From NCBI RefSeq assembly GCF_031457455.1, contig NZ_JAVDWU010000005.1:248001-312000 (forward strand): a stretch of 64,000 bases of DNA, given 5' to 3'. The translations under genes were made by a program, and so were the position numbers. Origin of the DNA: Hydrogenophaga palleronii_A. GTDB lineage: Bacteria; Pseudomonadota; Gammaproteobacteria; Burkholderiales; Burkholderiaceae_C. This document shows, one piece after another, positions 26,237 through 33,507 of the stretch (position 1 is the stretch's first letter; every line of letters starts with the position of its first letter). The notes under the pieces are model-generated. The model was not told the DNA's origin. It worked only from the letters and a program-made list of their open reading frames with translations, and did not search any database.

Positions 26237-27772
26237 ATGACTCGTTTCGCTCTTTCCATCTTGACGATCCTGTGGCTGGTCATCGGCGTTGCGCGCGCTG
26301 ATGATCTGCACTACGAAGGCATCTGGGTCGACGGAGAGGCGACCAGCCTCCACACCGCGCCGCTCTCGCTTCAGTCCTTTCAGAAGACCGGGCAGGAGCT
26401 GGCGGAAAGCGGCCTTGTGCTCATCGACTTGGAAACCGGTATCCGCAACGGCCAGCGGCTTTACGCCGGCCTTTGGACACGGGGCACTGGTTCCACCATC
26501 TTCGAGGGCCCGATGGGACCGATCCCGTTTCGCGAGGCCATGACGCGCCGAAGTGCGCAGGGGTTGCGGCTGGTCGACTTCGAAATCTTCCGGATCGCCA
26601 ACGGCGGTCGCCGCTACGTTGGCGTCTGGCGGCCAGGCTCCGGTGAGCAGATACTCACCGGGCCCATGGAGCAAGATGCCTTTCTGGCCCGTGGCACGCG
26701 CCTCACCAACGACGGCTTGCGTCTGGTGGATGTGGAGGTGGAGCGGGTGGGCGGGCGGCTTTTGTACAGCGGCCTGTTCAGGACAGGCGCCGGGAGCAAC
26801 ATTCTGACCACGCCGATGCCGCTGGCCCAGTTCCGTGCATCGCTGGCCCAAAGACACAATGAAGGACTGGAGCTGGTCGACATGGAACGCATTGACGCCG
26901 GCCGCAGCGTGGTGGGTGTGTTTCGCAGCGGCAACGCGCTGGCAGAGATCACCAGCCCCCGCAGATTCGCCGCGCAGTTTGCCCTGGCCCAGTCCCAGTT
27001 CAACAACCGCAAACGCGCCATCAGCTTCGAGTTCGTGAGCGTGGCAACGCCGACCCCGGGCTCAGGCGGAGCAGACCCTCACCACCCGCCCCCCATGCCC
27101 GACAACCCGGCCCATGTGGACTTCACGGATGGGCAGATCCTGCGCCTTGAATTCCAGGAGCAGATCAACGAAGTGCCCTTCCGGCTCACCCTGCCGAGCT
27201 TTGCACTGCCCGATTGGCTGCCCCGCACGGAAGACGGCACGCCCATCTTGCCCGACGACGCCTGCGGCCTGCTGGTTCGCAAGGCCGACTCGATCTTCTG
27301 GCAAGTGCCGGGAAACCCTCAGGTCACGACGCCGCCGTTCAACGCGATAGAAGACGTGTCCGATCTGGGCTCTGAGTTCCACCTGGGGGGCGTTCACTTT
27401 GCCGGACCCATGCTGGGCTGCGCAGACACGCAGAAGCCATGGGTGTTTCCGTTCCCCTTCACCACGCAGGGACCGTTCGAGCCCTTGCCCAACATGAGCC
27501 TGGCCATTCAGCTCGAACAGAATTCTGAAATCGATTTCATCAAGGACACTGGTCCAAGCCCGAAGCCGGTGGATGTGGACAAGCTGTTCAAGGACAACAG
27601 CGCAAAGAAGCTGAAAGACATGGTGAAGTTCTGGGATGCCCTGTTCAAGGAAGGCAAGGACATTGAGAAGTACTGCCCGACGGTCGGCAACTTCTGGAAG
27701 AAGCTGTGCTCGCAGTTTCCGGACTCGGACGAAGTCTGTTCAGAGGAGGTGGCTGCATTGCCGGACTGCTGA
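26237..27772 (+). CDS. Secreted protein with BTRD1-like tandem repeats
   Basis: 511 residues; signal peptide MTRFALSILTILWLVIGVARA. Residues about 24-250 hold five repeats of about 45 residues with the pattern GLRLVDFE...GGRRYVGVWRPGSG (compare GLVLIDLE...YAGLWTRGTG and GLRLVDVE...YSGLFRTGAG), like the bacterial tandem repeat domain also found in polyglycine hydrolases. The C-terminal half (about 280-511) is not recognised and has six Cys. No catalytic motif seen. RBS CTGGAGG. Divergent from the large regulator. Confidence 0.72.
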   Translation: MTRFALSILTILWLVIGVARADDLHYEGIWVDGEATSLHTAPLSLQSFQKTGQELAESGLVLIDLETGIRNGQRLYAGLWTRGTGSTIFEGPMGPIPFREAMTRRSAQGLRLVDFEIFRIANGGRRYVGVWRPGSGEQILTGPMEQDAFLARGTRLTNDGLRLVDVEVERVGGRLLYSGLFRTGAGSNILTTPMPLAQFRASLAQRHNEGLELVDMERIDAGRSVVGVFRSGNALAEITSPRRFAAQFALAQSQFNNRKRAISFEFVSVATPTPGSGGADPHHPPPMPDNPAHVDFTDGQILRLEFQEQINEVPFRLTLPSFALPDWLPRTEDGTPILPDDACGLLVRKADSIFWQVPGNPQVTTPPFNAIEDVSDLGSEFHLGGVHFAGPMLGCADTQKPWVFPFPFTTQGPFEPLPNMSLAIQLEQNSEIDFIKDTGPSPKPVDVDKLFKDNSAKKLKDMVKFWDALFKEGKDIEKYCPTVGNFWKKLCSQFPDSDEVCSEEVAALPDC

Positions 27773-28022
27773 GATCCAGGCGCGGCCTGCTGTGCCGGAG
27801 GCGAGGCCATCATGGAAGAGTTGTCAGGCGGTGCACAATGGCATTGGTTTCCCCCTTCACGAGGTATGGGTCTCCGGCTGGCCGTGGCAAACACCGGTTG
27901 AGGCCATCAGGACCGAGAAGAAGGCCAGCACTGACAGCGTCTGGATCTCGGCCGAGGGCACATCCGAAGCGCTGGCCAAACCGATCAGGTCATGAGCGGG
28001 ATGCATACGGCTCGACATACAC

Positions 28023-28292
28023 ATGGTTCTGGGTTGGCTCTCTGCTGTGCCGCTGGTGCTCTTGACGCTGCGCAGAATGCGTGGCTTCGCGGTTTCGCTG
28101 GCAGGTTCTGCGTATGGCGTTCTGTACTACGCCGCAATCAACGCCCTGGCCGTGCCCATCTACTTCGGTGACGAGTTGCCTTGGCGCCTGGGCTGGTCGG
28201 TGGTGGTTCCCAGTCTGGTCGTTCACCTCGTTTTTGGTGTGGCGGTTGCGCATACGGTGCGGTTTCTGCGACGCAAGACAGCCGCGGCCTAA
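28023..28292 (+). CDS. Small membrane protein, possibly a truncated remnant
   Basis: 89 residues with two or three TM segments (VLGWLSAVPLVLLTL, YGVLYYAAINALAVPIYFG, VVVPSLVVHLVFGVAVAHTVRFL). I do not recognise the family. No good ribosome-binding site precedes the ATG, and the preceding 250 bp (27773-28022) hold no convincing gene, so this may be the C-terminal part of a decayed membrane-protein gene. Confidence 0.5.
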   Translation: MVLGWLSAVPLVLLTLRRMRGFAVSLAGSAYGVLYYAAINALAVPIYFGDELPWRLGWSVVVPSLVVHLVFGVAVAHTVRFLRRKTAAA

Positions 28293-28312
28293 AGCACCCC
28301 CGGTGGGGGCTT
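28292..28312 (+). terminator. Possible terminator hairpin
   Basis: AAGCaCCCCC-GGT-GGGGGCTT directly after the stop of the small membrane protein, followed by TCATT rather than a clean T run. A weak intrinsic terminator or attenuating hairpin. Confidence 0.4.
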
Positions 28313-28366
28313 CATTCGCCTTCCCTGCCAGGTGCTGGGGTTTTGCGTTTCTGTTGTCGCCCTACG

Positions 28367-28406
28367 GGTTTCACCTCAATTTACATTACGGTTGTAACGT
28401 GAAACC
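28367..28406. promoter_or_regulatory. Inverted-repeat operator upstream of TetR gene
   Basis: Outer arms GGTTTCAC (28367-28374) and GTGAAACC (28399-28406) flank an inner TTAC...GTAA pair (28381-28384, 28394-28397). It ends 9 bp before the TetR-family start codon, the usual place for an autorepressor site. AT-richer than its surroundings. Confidence 0.6.
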
Positions 28407-28415
28407 ATAGGTCTC

Positions 28416-29078
28416 ATGACCCAACGCATCTTCCCCGACAAGGTGGCCCGGCGCACACAGGCGGACCGCAGCGAAACCACCCGGCATCAGCTGATCTCGG
28501 CCACCATTGACGTGGTGCGGGAGCGGTCCTTCCATGGCGCTTCGGTGGCCGAGGTGTCGAAATCGGCGGGCGTGACTCCCGGCGCCTTTCAGCACCACTT
28601 TGGCTCCAAGGCCGAGTTGATGATGGAGGTGGTGGAAGAAATCCTGCGAGGCGACGAGATCGGCACCATGCGCTGGCCGGACAGCAGCCGGCCGCTGCCC
28701 GAACGGGCCCGCACCACCATTGAGGGGCTGTGGCATGCGGTGTACGAACCCGACCGCTTCCTGGTGGCCTGGCAGGTGTACTTCGGCTGCGCCACGGACC
28801 CAGTGCTGCTCGAGCGCATGCGGCAGATGAGAGCCGGCGCGGGCAAGCTGATTGCCGATCGTTTCATGGAGACGTTTCCGGAGCTGGCCCGCCGTGCCGA
28901 TGCCCAGACCCAGGTGAGCCTGATCCTGAGCGCGCTGCGGGGGCTGGGCCTGATACGCATGTTTGGTGACAACCCCCAGGCCGCCGGCCAGCTCGAAGCC
29001 CTGATCGATCTGCTGATGGAGCGGTGCCAGCCGCCGTCTTCGGGCATCCCTTTTCTTCGCAAAAGAAGGCCATCATGA
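28416..29078 (+). CDS. TetR-family transcriptional regulator
   Basis: 220 residues. N-terminal HTH: ATIDVVRERSFHGASVAEVSKSAGVTPGAFQHHFGSKAELMMEV, then an all-helical ligand-binding domain. First gene of an apparent three-gene operon: its stop overlaps the Bug-protein start (ATGA), and that gene abuts the amidase. The inverted repeat immediately upstream is the likely operator. Probably represses the operon until an amide-type substrate appears. Confidence 0.85.
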   Translation: MTQRIFPDKVARRTQADRSETTRHQLISATIDVVRERSFHGASVAEVSKSAGVTPGAFQHHFGSKAELMMEVVEEILRGDEIGTMRWPDSSRPLPERARTTIEGLWHAVYEPDRFLVAWQVYFGCATDPVLLERMRQMRAGAGKLIADRFMETFPELARRADAQTQVSLILSALRGLGLIRMFGDNPQAAGQLEALIDLLMERCQPPSSGIPFLRKRRPS

Positions 29079-30100
29079 AACCCACCTCCATCTCTTTCTC
29101 ACACCCTCAAGTCATGGCCCGTCGCCGCACGGTGGGCATGGCACTGGCCGTCGCCGTACTCGCTGGCGCAGCCAGCTTGTCGGTCCCGGTACACGCAGCG
29201 GAATTCCCTGACCGGCCCATCACTCTGGTGGTCCCGTACCCGCCGGGCGGCGCCACCGACACGCTGGCCCGCATCCTGAACACCGCCCTGAGTCAACGCC
29301 TCGGTCAACCGGTCATCGTGGACAACAAGCCCGGCGCCGGCACCGCCATTGGCGCCACGGCGGTGGCCAGGGCTGAGCCCGACGGCCACACGCTGCTCAT
29401 CAGCTCCAACACCACCTTCACCGTCAATGCCGCGCTCAAGCGCAGCCTGCCGTACGACCCGCTCAAGAGCTTCGAGGCCGTCGGGCTGATCGGTACCTCG
29501 CCGCTGGTGTTGCTGGCCCATCCGTCGGTGCAGGCGTCCAGCGTGAAAGAGCTGGTGGCGCTATTGAAGGCACAGCCTGGCAAATTGTCGTTCGGCTCTT
29601 TTGGTGTCGGCACCACAGCCCACCTGGCGGGCGAGATTTTCAAGGTCATGACCGGCACCGACTTGCTGCACGTGGCCTACCGGGGCAGTGCGCCCGCCAT
29701 GACCGACCTCATCGGCGGCCAGATCCCGCTGACATTCGACACCACCGTAGCGGCCATGCCTCAGATCGCCGCCGGCAAGGTCAAGGCCCTGGCCGTGACC
29801 TCGCGCCAGCGCTCGCCGTCCATGCCCGACGTGCCCACCGTGGCCGAATCCGGCTACCCTGACTATGAGATGGTGCCCTGGGTGGTGGTGGTCGCGCCGC
29901 GTGGTCTGCCCCCTGCCGTGAGCAAGCGCCTGTCCGATGCGCTCAAGGCGGTGATCACCGATCCGGTCGTACGCGAAGCGTTACAAAAGACTGGCCTCGA
30001 TGTGGCCTGGCAACCCGGTTCGGTCTATGACAATCAAGTCGCGCGGGAGCTGCCGCTGCTGCGCGCCTATGTTCACAAAGCCAACATTCCGGTGCAGTAA
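29075..30100 (+). CDS. Bug-family tripartite transporter binding protein
   Basis: 341-residue periplasmic protein; signal peptide with n-region MARRRTVGMALAVAVLAGAAS and cleavage near VHAAE. Mature start FPDRPITLVVPYPPGGATDTLARIL is the classic Bug motif; GSFGVGTTAHLAGEIF and AYRGSAPAMTDLIGGQ follow. Coupled to the TetR gene and the amidase, suggesting uptake or sensing of the amidase substrate. No TctAB genes adjacent. Confidence 0.88.
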   Translation: MKPTSISFSHPQVMARRRTVGMALAVAVLAGAASLSVPVHAAEFPDRPITLVVPYPPGGATDTLARILNTALSQRLGQPVIVDNKPGAGTAIGATAVARAEPDGHTLLISSNTTFTVNAALKRSLPYDPLKSFEAVGLIGTSPLVLLAHPSVQASSVKELVALLKAQPGKLSFGSFGVGTTAHLAGEIFKVMTGTDLLHVAYRGSAPAMTDLIGGQIPLTFDTTVAAMPQIAAGKVKALAVTSRQRSPSMPDVPTVAESGYPDYEMVPWVVVVAPRGLPPAVSKRLSDALKAVITDPVVREALQKTGLDVAWQPGSVYDNQVARELPLLRAYVHKANIPVQ

Positions 30101-31612
30101 TTGCGACACAAAGACCTGACCGCGCGTTCAGCGCTTGAACTTCGCCGGCTTATTGGCCGGCGCGAAATCTCCCCCGTCGAGCTGATGAAGGCGTGCATCG
30201 ATCGCATCGAGGCGCTCAACCCCGGCGTCAACGCCATCGCCGCCACCGACTTCGACCGCTCGCTGGCTCAGGCTCGCGAGGCCGAAGCCCAGGTGATGCG
30301 CGGAGAGCCCTTGCCCCTGCTGCATGGCCTGCCTGTCGGGGTCAAAGACCTGCAACACACCGCCGGCCTGCTCACCACCTGTGGCAACGTGGGTCTGCGC
30401 GGCCATGTGCCCACCGAAGACACCGCCCTGGTGGCGCGGCTGCGCCATGCCGGCGCCATCATCACCGCCAAGACCAACGTGCCCGACATGGGTGCCGGCG
30501 GCAACACCCGCAACCCGGTCTGGGGCGCCACCGGCAATCCGTTTGACAACCAGCTCAATGCCGGTGGCTCGTCGGGCGGTTCGGCCGCAGCCCTGGCCAC
30601 CGACATGCTGCCCCTGTGCACCGGGTCTGACACCGGGGGCTCACTGCGCATACCGGCGTCTCTCTGTGGCGTGGTGGGCTTGCGTCCCAGCCCGGGCCTG
30701 ATCGCCAACGACCACCGCGCGCTGGGCTGGTCGGCCTTGTCGGTGCTGGGGCCCATGGCCCGCAGCGTGCAGGACACTGCCTTCTTCATGGCCGCCAGCG
30801 TGGGTTCGCACCCCTACGACCCCATCAGCCGCGACGTGTCGGGTGATGCCTACTGGCCACTGCCCGAAGTGGATCTGTCCAGCCTGCGCATCGGCGTGGT
30901 GGAGGACTTTGGCTTCTGCGCGGTGGAGCCAGACATTCGCAAGACCTTTCGCGATCGCGTGAAGCGCTTGACCGCGCAGGTGCACAGCTGCGAAACCATT
31001 GATCTGAGCCTCACCGATGACGCGCACCGCGCATTCGACATCCTGCGCTCGGAAGCCTTTCTGGCCGCCTATGGTGAAACCTACCAGACAGCGCCCGAAA
31101 CGCTGGGGCCCAATGTGGTGGCCAACTTGGAAATGTCCGCCAGTTTTACCCTGGCGGACATCGCCTGGGCGCACCGGGAGCAGACCCGCATCGCGCGCCA
31201 TTTTGCGCACGCCTTGTCGCGTTGCGACCTGATCGTGGCACCGGTCACACCGATGTCGCCTTTCCCCTGGACCCAGCTGTATGCGGAGCGTGTGGACGGC
31301 CAGACCATGCGCAACTACTACGAGTGGCTGTCGCTGACCTACGTGGTCACGCTGGCCACCAATCCCGCCATTGCCTTGCCTTGCGGGGTGGACGCGCGTG
31401 GCATGCCGTTTGGGCTCCAGGTGATTGGCCCCTTGCGCGGCGACGCGGCCCTGCTGGCCGCCGCGCAGGCCATGGAGCAGGCCTTCCAGGCCGACGCCGC
31501 CACGCGCCGGCCCCGGCCGGGCATTGAAGCCTTGCTCAAGGCGAACCCTGCGCTCACCCGGATGGTGACTGACCCGCCCTTGTACGCCACGGGTATCAGC
31601 AGAAGAAGGTAA
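30101..31612 (+). CDS. Amidase-signature hydrolase
   Basis: 503 residues. Catalytic Lys82 (GVKDLQHTAG), Ser157 (AGGSSGGSAAA) and Ser181 (GSDTGGSLRIP) are all present. Starts with TTG directly after the Bug TAA; homologous N-terminal helices (ELRRLIGRREISPVELMKACIDRIEALNPGVNA) are needed, so an internal ATG is unlikely. It hydrolyses an amide or carbamate of unknown identity. Followed by a repeat, not by another gene of the operon. Confidence 0.85.
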   Translation: MRHKDLTARSALELRRLIGRREISPVELMKACIDRIEALNPGVNAIAATDFDRSLAQAREAEAQVMRGEPLPLLHGLPVGVKDLQHTAGLLTTCGNVGLRGHVPTEDTALVARLRHAGAIITAKTNVPDMGAGGNTRNPVWGATGNPFDNQLNAGGSSGGSAAALATDMLPLCTGSDTGGSLRIPASLCGVVGLRPSPGLIANDHRALGWSALSVLGPMARSVQDTAFFMAASVGSHPYDPISRDVSGDAYWPLPEVDLSSLRIGVVEDFGFCAVEPDIRKTFRDRVKRLTAQVHSCETIDLSLTDDAHRAFDILRSEAFLAAYGETYQTAPETLGPNVVANLEMSASFTLADIAWAHREQTRIARHFAHALSRCDLIVAPVTPMSPFPWTQLYAERVDGQTMRNYYEWLSLTYVVTLATNPAIALPCGVDARGMPFGLQVIGPLRGDAALLAAAQAMEQAFQADAATRRPRPGIEALLKANPALTRMVTDPPLYATGISRRR

Positions 31613-31750
31613 CTCCCCCCCTGCGCCGCTGACGCGGCTTCCCCCCTCTCTGGCGCGCCTATGGCGCTGGGATGGGGGACGCACCCTGTGGCCCGGCGAA
31701 GCCGGTTCCACGGGTGCCCTGGATCGCGACACTTCGCTCCGAAGGACTCC
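31613..31750. repeat. Dispersed intergenic repeat, copy B
   Basis: About 138 bp opening CCCCCCTGCGCCGCTGACG and containing GGGGACGCACCCTGTGGCCC then GAAGCCGGTTCCACGG. The same blocks occur in reverse orientation at 55270-55442. A short relic (CCCCCCTGCGCCGCTG) follows the next TetR gene at 32547. No gene here. Confidence 0.7.
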
Positions 31751-31800
31751 CGTACTCCCCGCTGCAAGCCCTGATTCTGTCCGCGACGCGACAGGCGGCC

Positions 31801-31834
31801 TTATTTTTACAAAGCATTTGCTTGCTGAAAATAA
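31801..31834. promoter_or_regulatory. Candidate operator upstream of atuR-like gene
   Basis: TTATTTT (31801-31807) and AAAATAA (31828-31834) flank a near-palindrome CAAAGCATTTGCTTG. This AT-rich block stands out in GC-rich sequence, 24 bp before the TetR-type regulator start, so it is probably promoter plus repressor site. Confidence 0.5.
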
Positions 31835-31858
31835 ACTGGCCTGCTAAGGTGCGAAGCC

Positions 31859-32545
31859 ATGAGCATCGTCACCGAATTGTCAGAACCCTCACTGCACGAG
31901 CCTGTGCGCCGCGCCAGGGGCAGACCCCGCAAAGCCGTGCACGAGCGCGATGACGGCAATCGCCGGCAGGAGTTGCTGCGAGTGGCGGCGCGGCTGTTTC
32001 GCCAGCAGGGTTTTGCTGCCACCAGCACGCGCGACATCGCCAGTGCCGCCGGCATGCGGTCCGGCTCGCCCTTCTACCACTTCGAAAACAAGGAAGCCCT
32101 GCTGGCCGCCGTGATGCAGGAGGGCATGCAAAGCGCGCTGCAGCGCCAGGCCGCGGCCATGGCTGCGGCCGTCGATCTTGCGGCGGCACAAGGCCACACG
32201 CTGAGTGCGCGCGAATGTTTTCGGGTGCTCGTTCGCAGCCATTTCGAGGTGCTGCTGGGCCCTGACAGCGACTTCATCCCTGTGATGCTCTACGAATGGC
32301 GATCGCTTTCTCCCGAGCAACGCGGCGAAGTCAACCGCCTCAAGGACGACTACGAGGCCGTCTGGGTGCCGGTGCTCAAGGCCTTGCATGCCAGTGGCGA
32401 ATTGCAGGGTGAACCGGGGCTGGCGCGCATGATGTTGTTTGGCGCCTTGAACTGGTCGGCGCAGTGGTACGACCCGGCACGAGAGGCCACGCTGGACGAC
32501 CTGACCCGGTCGGTGTTGCAGCTCTTTCTGAAAACGACGACCTGA
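31859..32545 (+). CDS. TetR/AcrR-family regulator, AtuR-like
   Basis: 228 residues. An N-terminal basic RARGRPRKA motif (AT-hook-like) precedes the HTH (AARLFRQQGFAATSTRDIASAAGMRSGSPFYHFENKEALLAAV). Located at the head of an acyl-CoA degradation operon in the position of AtuR in pseudomonads. Likely represses the operon and responds to an acyl-CoA intermediate; that ligand is inferred from the context. Confidence 0.82.
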   Translation: MSIVTELSEPSLHEPVRRARGRPRKAVHERDDGNRRQELLRVAARLFRQQGFAATSTRDIASAAGMRSGSPFYHFENKEALLAAVMQEGMQSALQRQAAAMAAAVDLAAAQGHTLSARECFRVLVRSHFEVLLGPDSDFIPVMLYEWRSLSPEQRGEVNRLKDDYEAVWVPVLKALHASGELQGEPGLARMMLFGALNWSAQWYDPAREATLDDLTRSVLQLFLKTTT

Positions 32546-32601
32546 TCCCCCCTGCGCCGCTGTGCTGCGGGAGCTCTGGTTGACAACCCTGGAGAGACAA
32601 G

Positions 32602-33507
32602 ATGAGCCTATCGAATTCACCTCATCAAGGATACCGATCGGTTTTTGCGCCAGGCCTGATGGCGGGTCGTGTGGTTGTCGTGACGGGCGGTGGCTCGGGC
32701 ATTGGCCGCTGCACGGCGCACGAACTCGCCAGCCTGGGCGCGCACGTGGTGCTGGTGGGGCGCAACCTGCAGAAGCTGCAGGACGTCGCCGCCGAAATCG
32801 TGAGCGACGGTGGTCGCGTCAGTTTTCACAGCTGCGACATCCGCGGTGAAGCCGATGTCCAGGCGCTGGTCACGGCCATCGTGGTGGCGCACGGGCGCAT
32901 CGACGGCCTGGTGAACAACGCGGGCGGCCAGTACATGACGCCTTTGGAGAAGATCAGCGCCAAGGGCTGGCAGGCGGTGATCGACACCAACCTCACCGGT
33001 GGGTTCCTGATGGCGCGCGAGTGTTATCTGCAAAGCATGGCGGCGCATGGCGGCGCCATCGTCAACATCGTGGCCGACATGTGGGGCTCCATGCCCGGCA
33101 TGGGCCACAGTGGCGCTGCCCGCGCCGGCATGGTGAACTTCACCGAAACCGCGGCACTGGAATGGGCCAGACATGGCGTGCGCGTGAACGCGGTGGCGCC
33201 GGGTTACATCGCGTCCAGCGGTATGGACCACTACCCCGAAGAAGCCGGCCCGATGCTGCGCGAGATGCGCAACACTGTGCCGCTGGGGCGCTTCGGCAAC
33301 GAAGCCGAAACCAGTGCGGCCGTGGTGTTCCTGCTTAGCCCGGCGGCCAGCTTCATCAGCGGCAGCGTGCTGCGGGTGGACGGCGCCCGGCCCCAGATGC
33401 GCATGGGCTGGCGCCAGGGGGTGGCGCCGGTGGAAGTGCAGGGGCGCGACGCGGTGAAGCCGTTTGAGGGGTTTCATCGGTACGTGGTGCCGAAAGTCTT
33501 TGCATGA
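32602..33507 (+). CDS. atuB: SDR oxidoreductase, enoyl-CoA reductase type (AtuB-like)
   Basis: 301 residues. NADP-binding TGGGSGIG and NNAGG are present. The usual Tyr-x3-Lys site is replaced by HSGAARAG, the sequence found in peroxisomal trans-2-enoyl-CoA reductases and DECR-like enzymes rather than classical alcohol dehydrogenases. Its stop overlaps the carboxyltransferase start (ATGA). Gene order regulator-SDR-carboxyltransferase-dehydrogenase-hydratase-biotin carboxylase matches atuR-B-C-D-E-F except that atuA is absent. Confidence 0.7.
   Translation: MSLSNSPHQGYRSVFAPGLMAGRVVVVTGGGSGIGRCTAHELASLGAHVVLVGRNLQKLQDVAAEIVSDGGRVSFHSCDIRGEADVQALVTAIVVAHGRIDGLVNNAGGQYMTPLEKISAKGWQAVIDTNLTGGFLMARECYLQSMAAHGGAIVNIVADMWGSMPGMGHSGAARAGMVNFTETAALEWARHGVRVNAVAPGYIASSGMDHYPEEAGPMLREMRNTVPLGRFGNEAETSAAVVFLLSPAASFISGSVLRVDGARPQMRMGWRQGVAPVEVQGRDAVKPFEGFHRYVVPKVFA

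Noticed and set aside
27773..28022. Possible gene between the repeat protein and the small membrane protein
   Set aside because: Several short frames cross it but none has a start signal or recognisable sequence; possibly decayed DNA.
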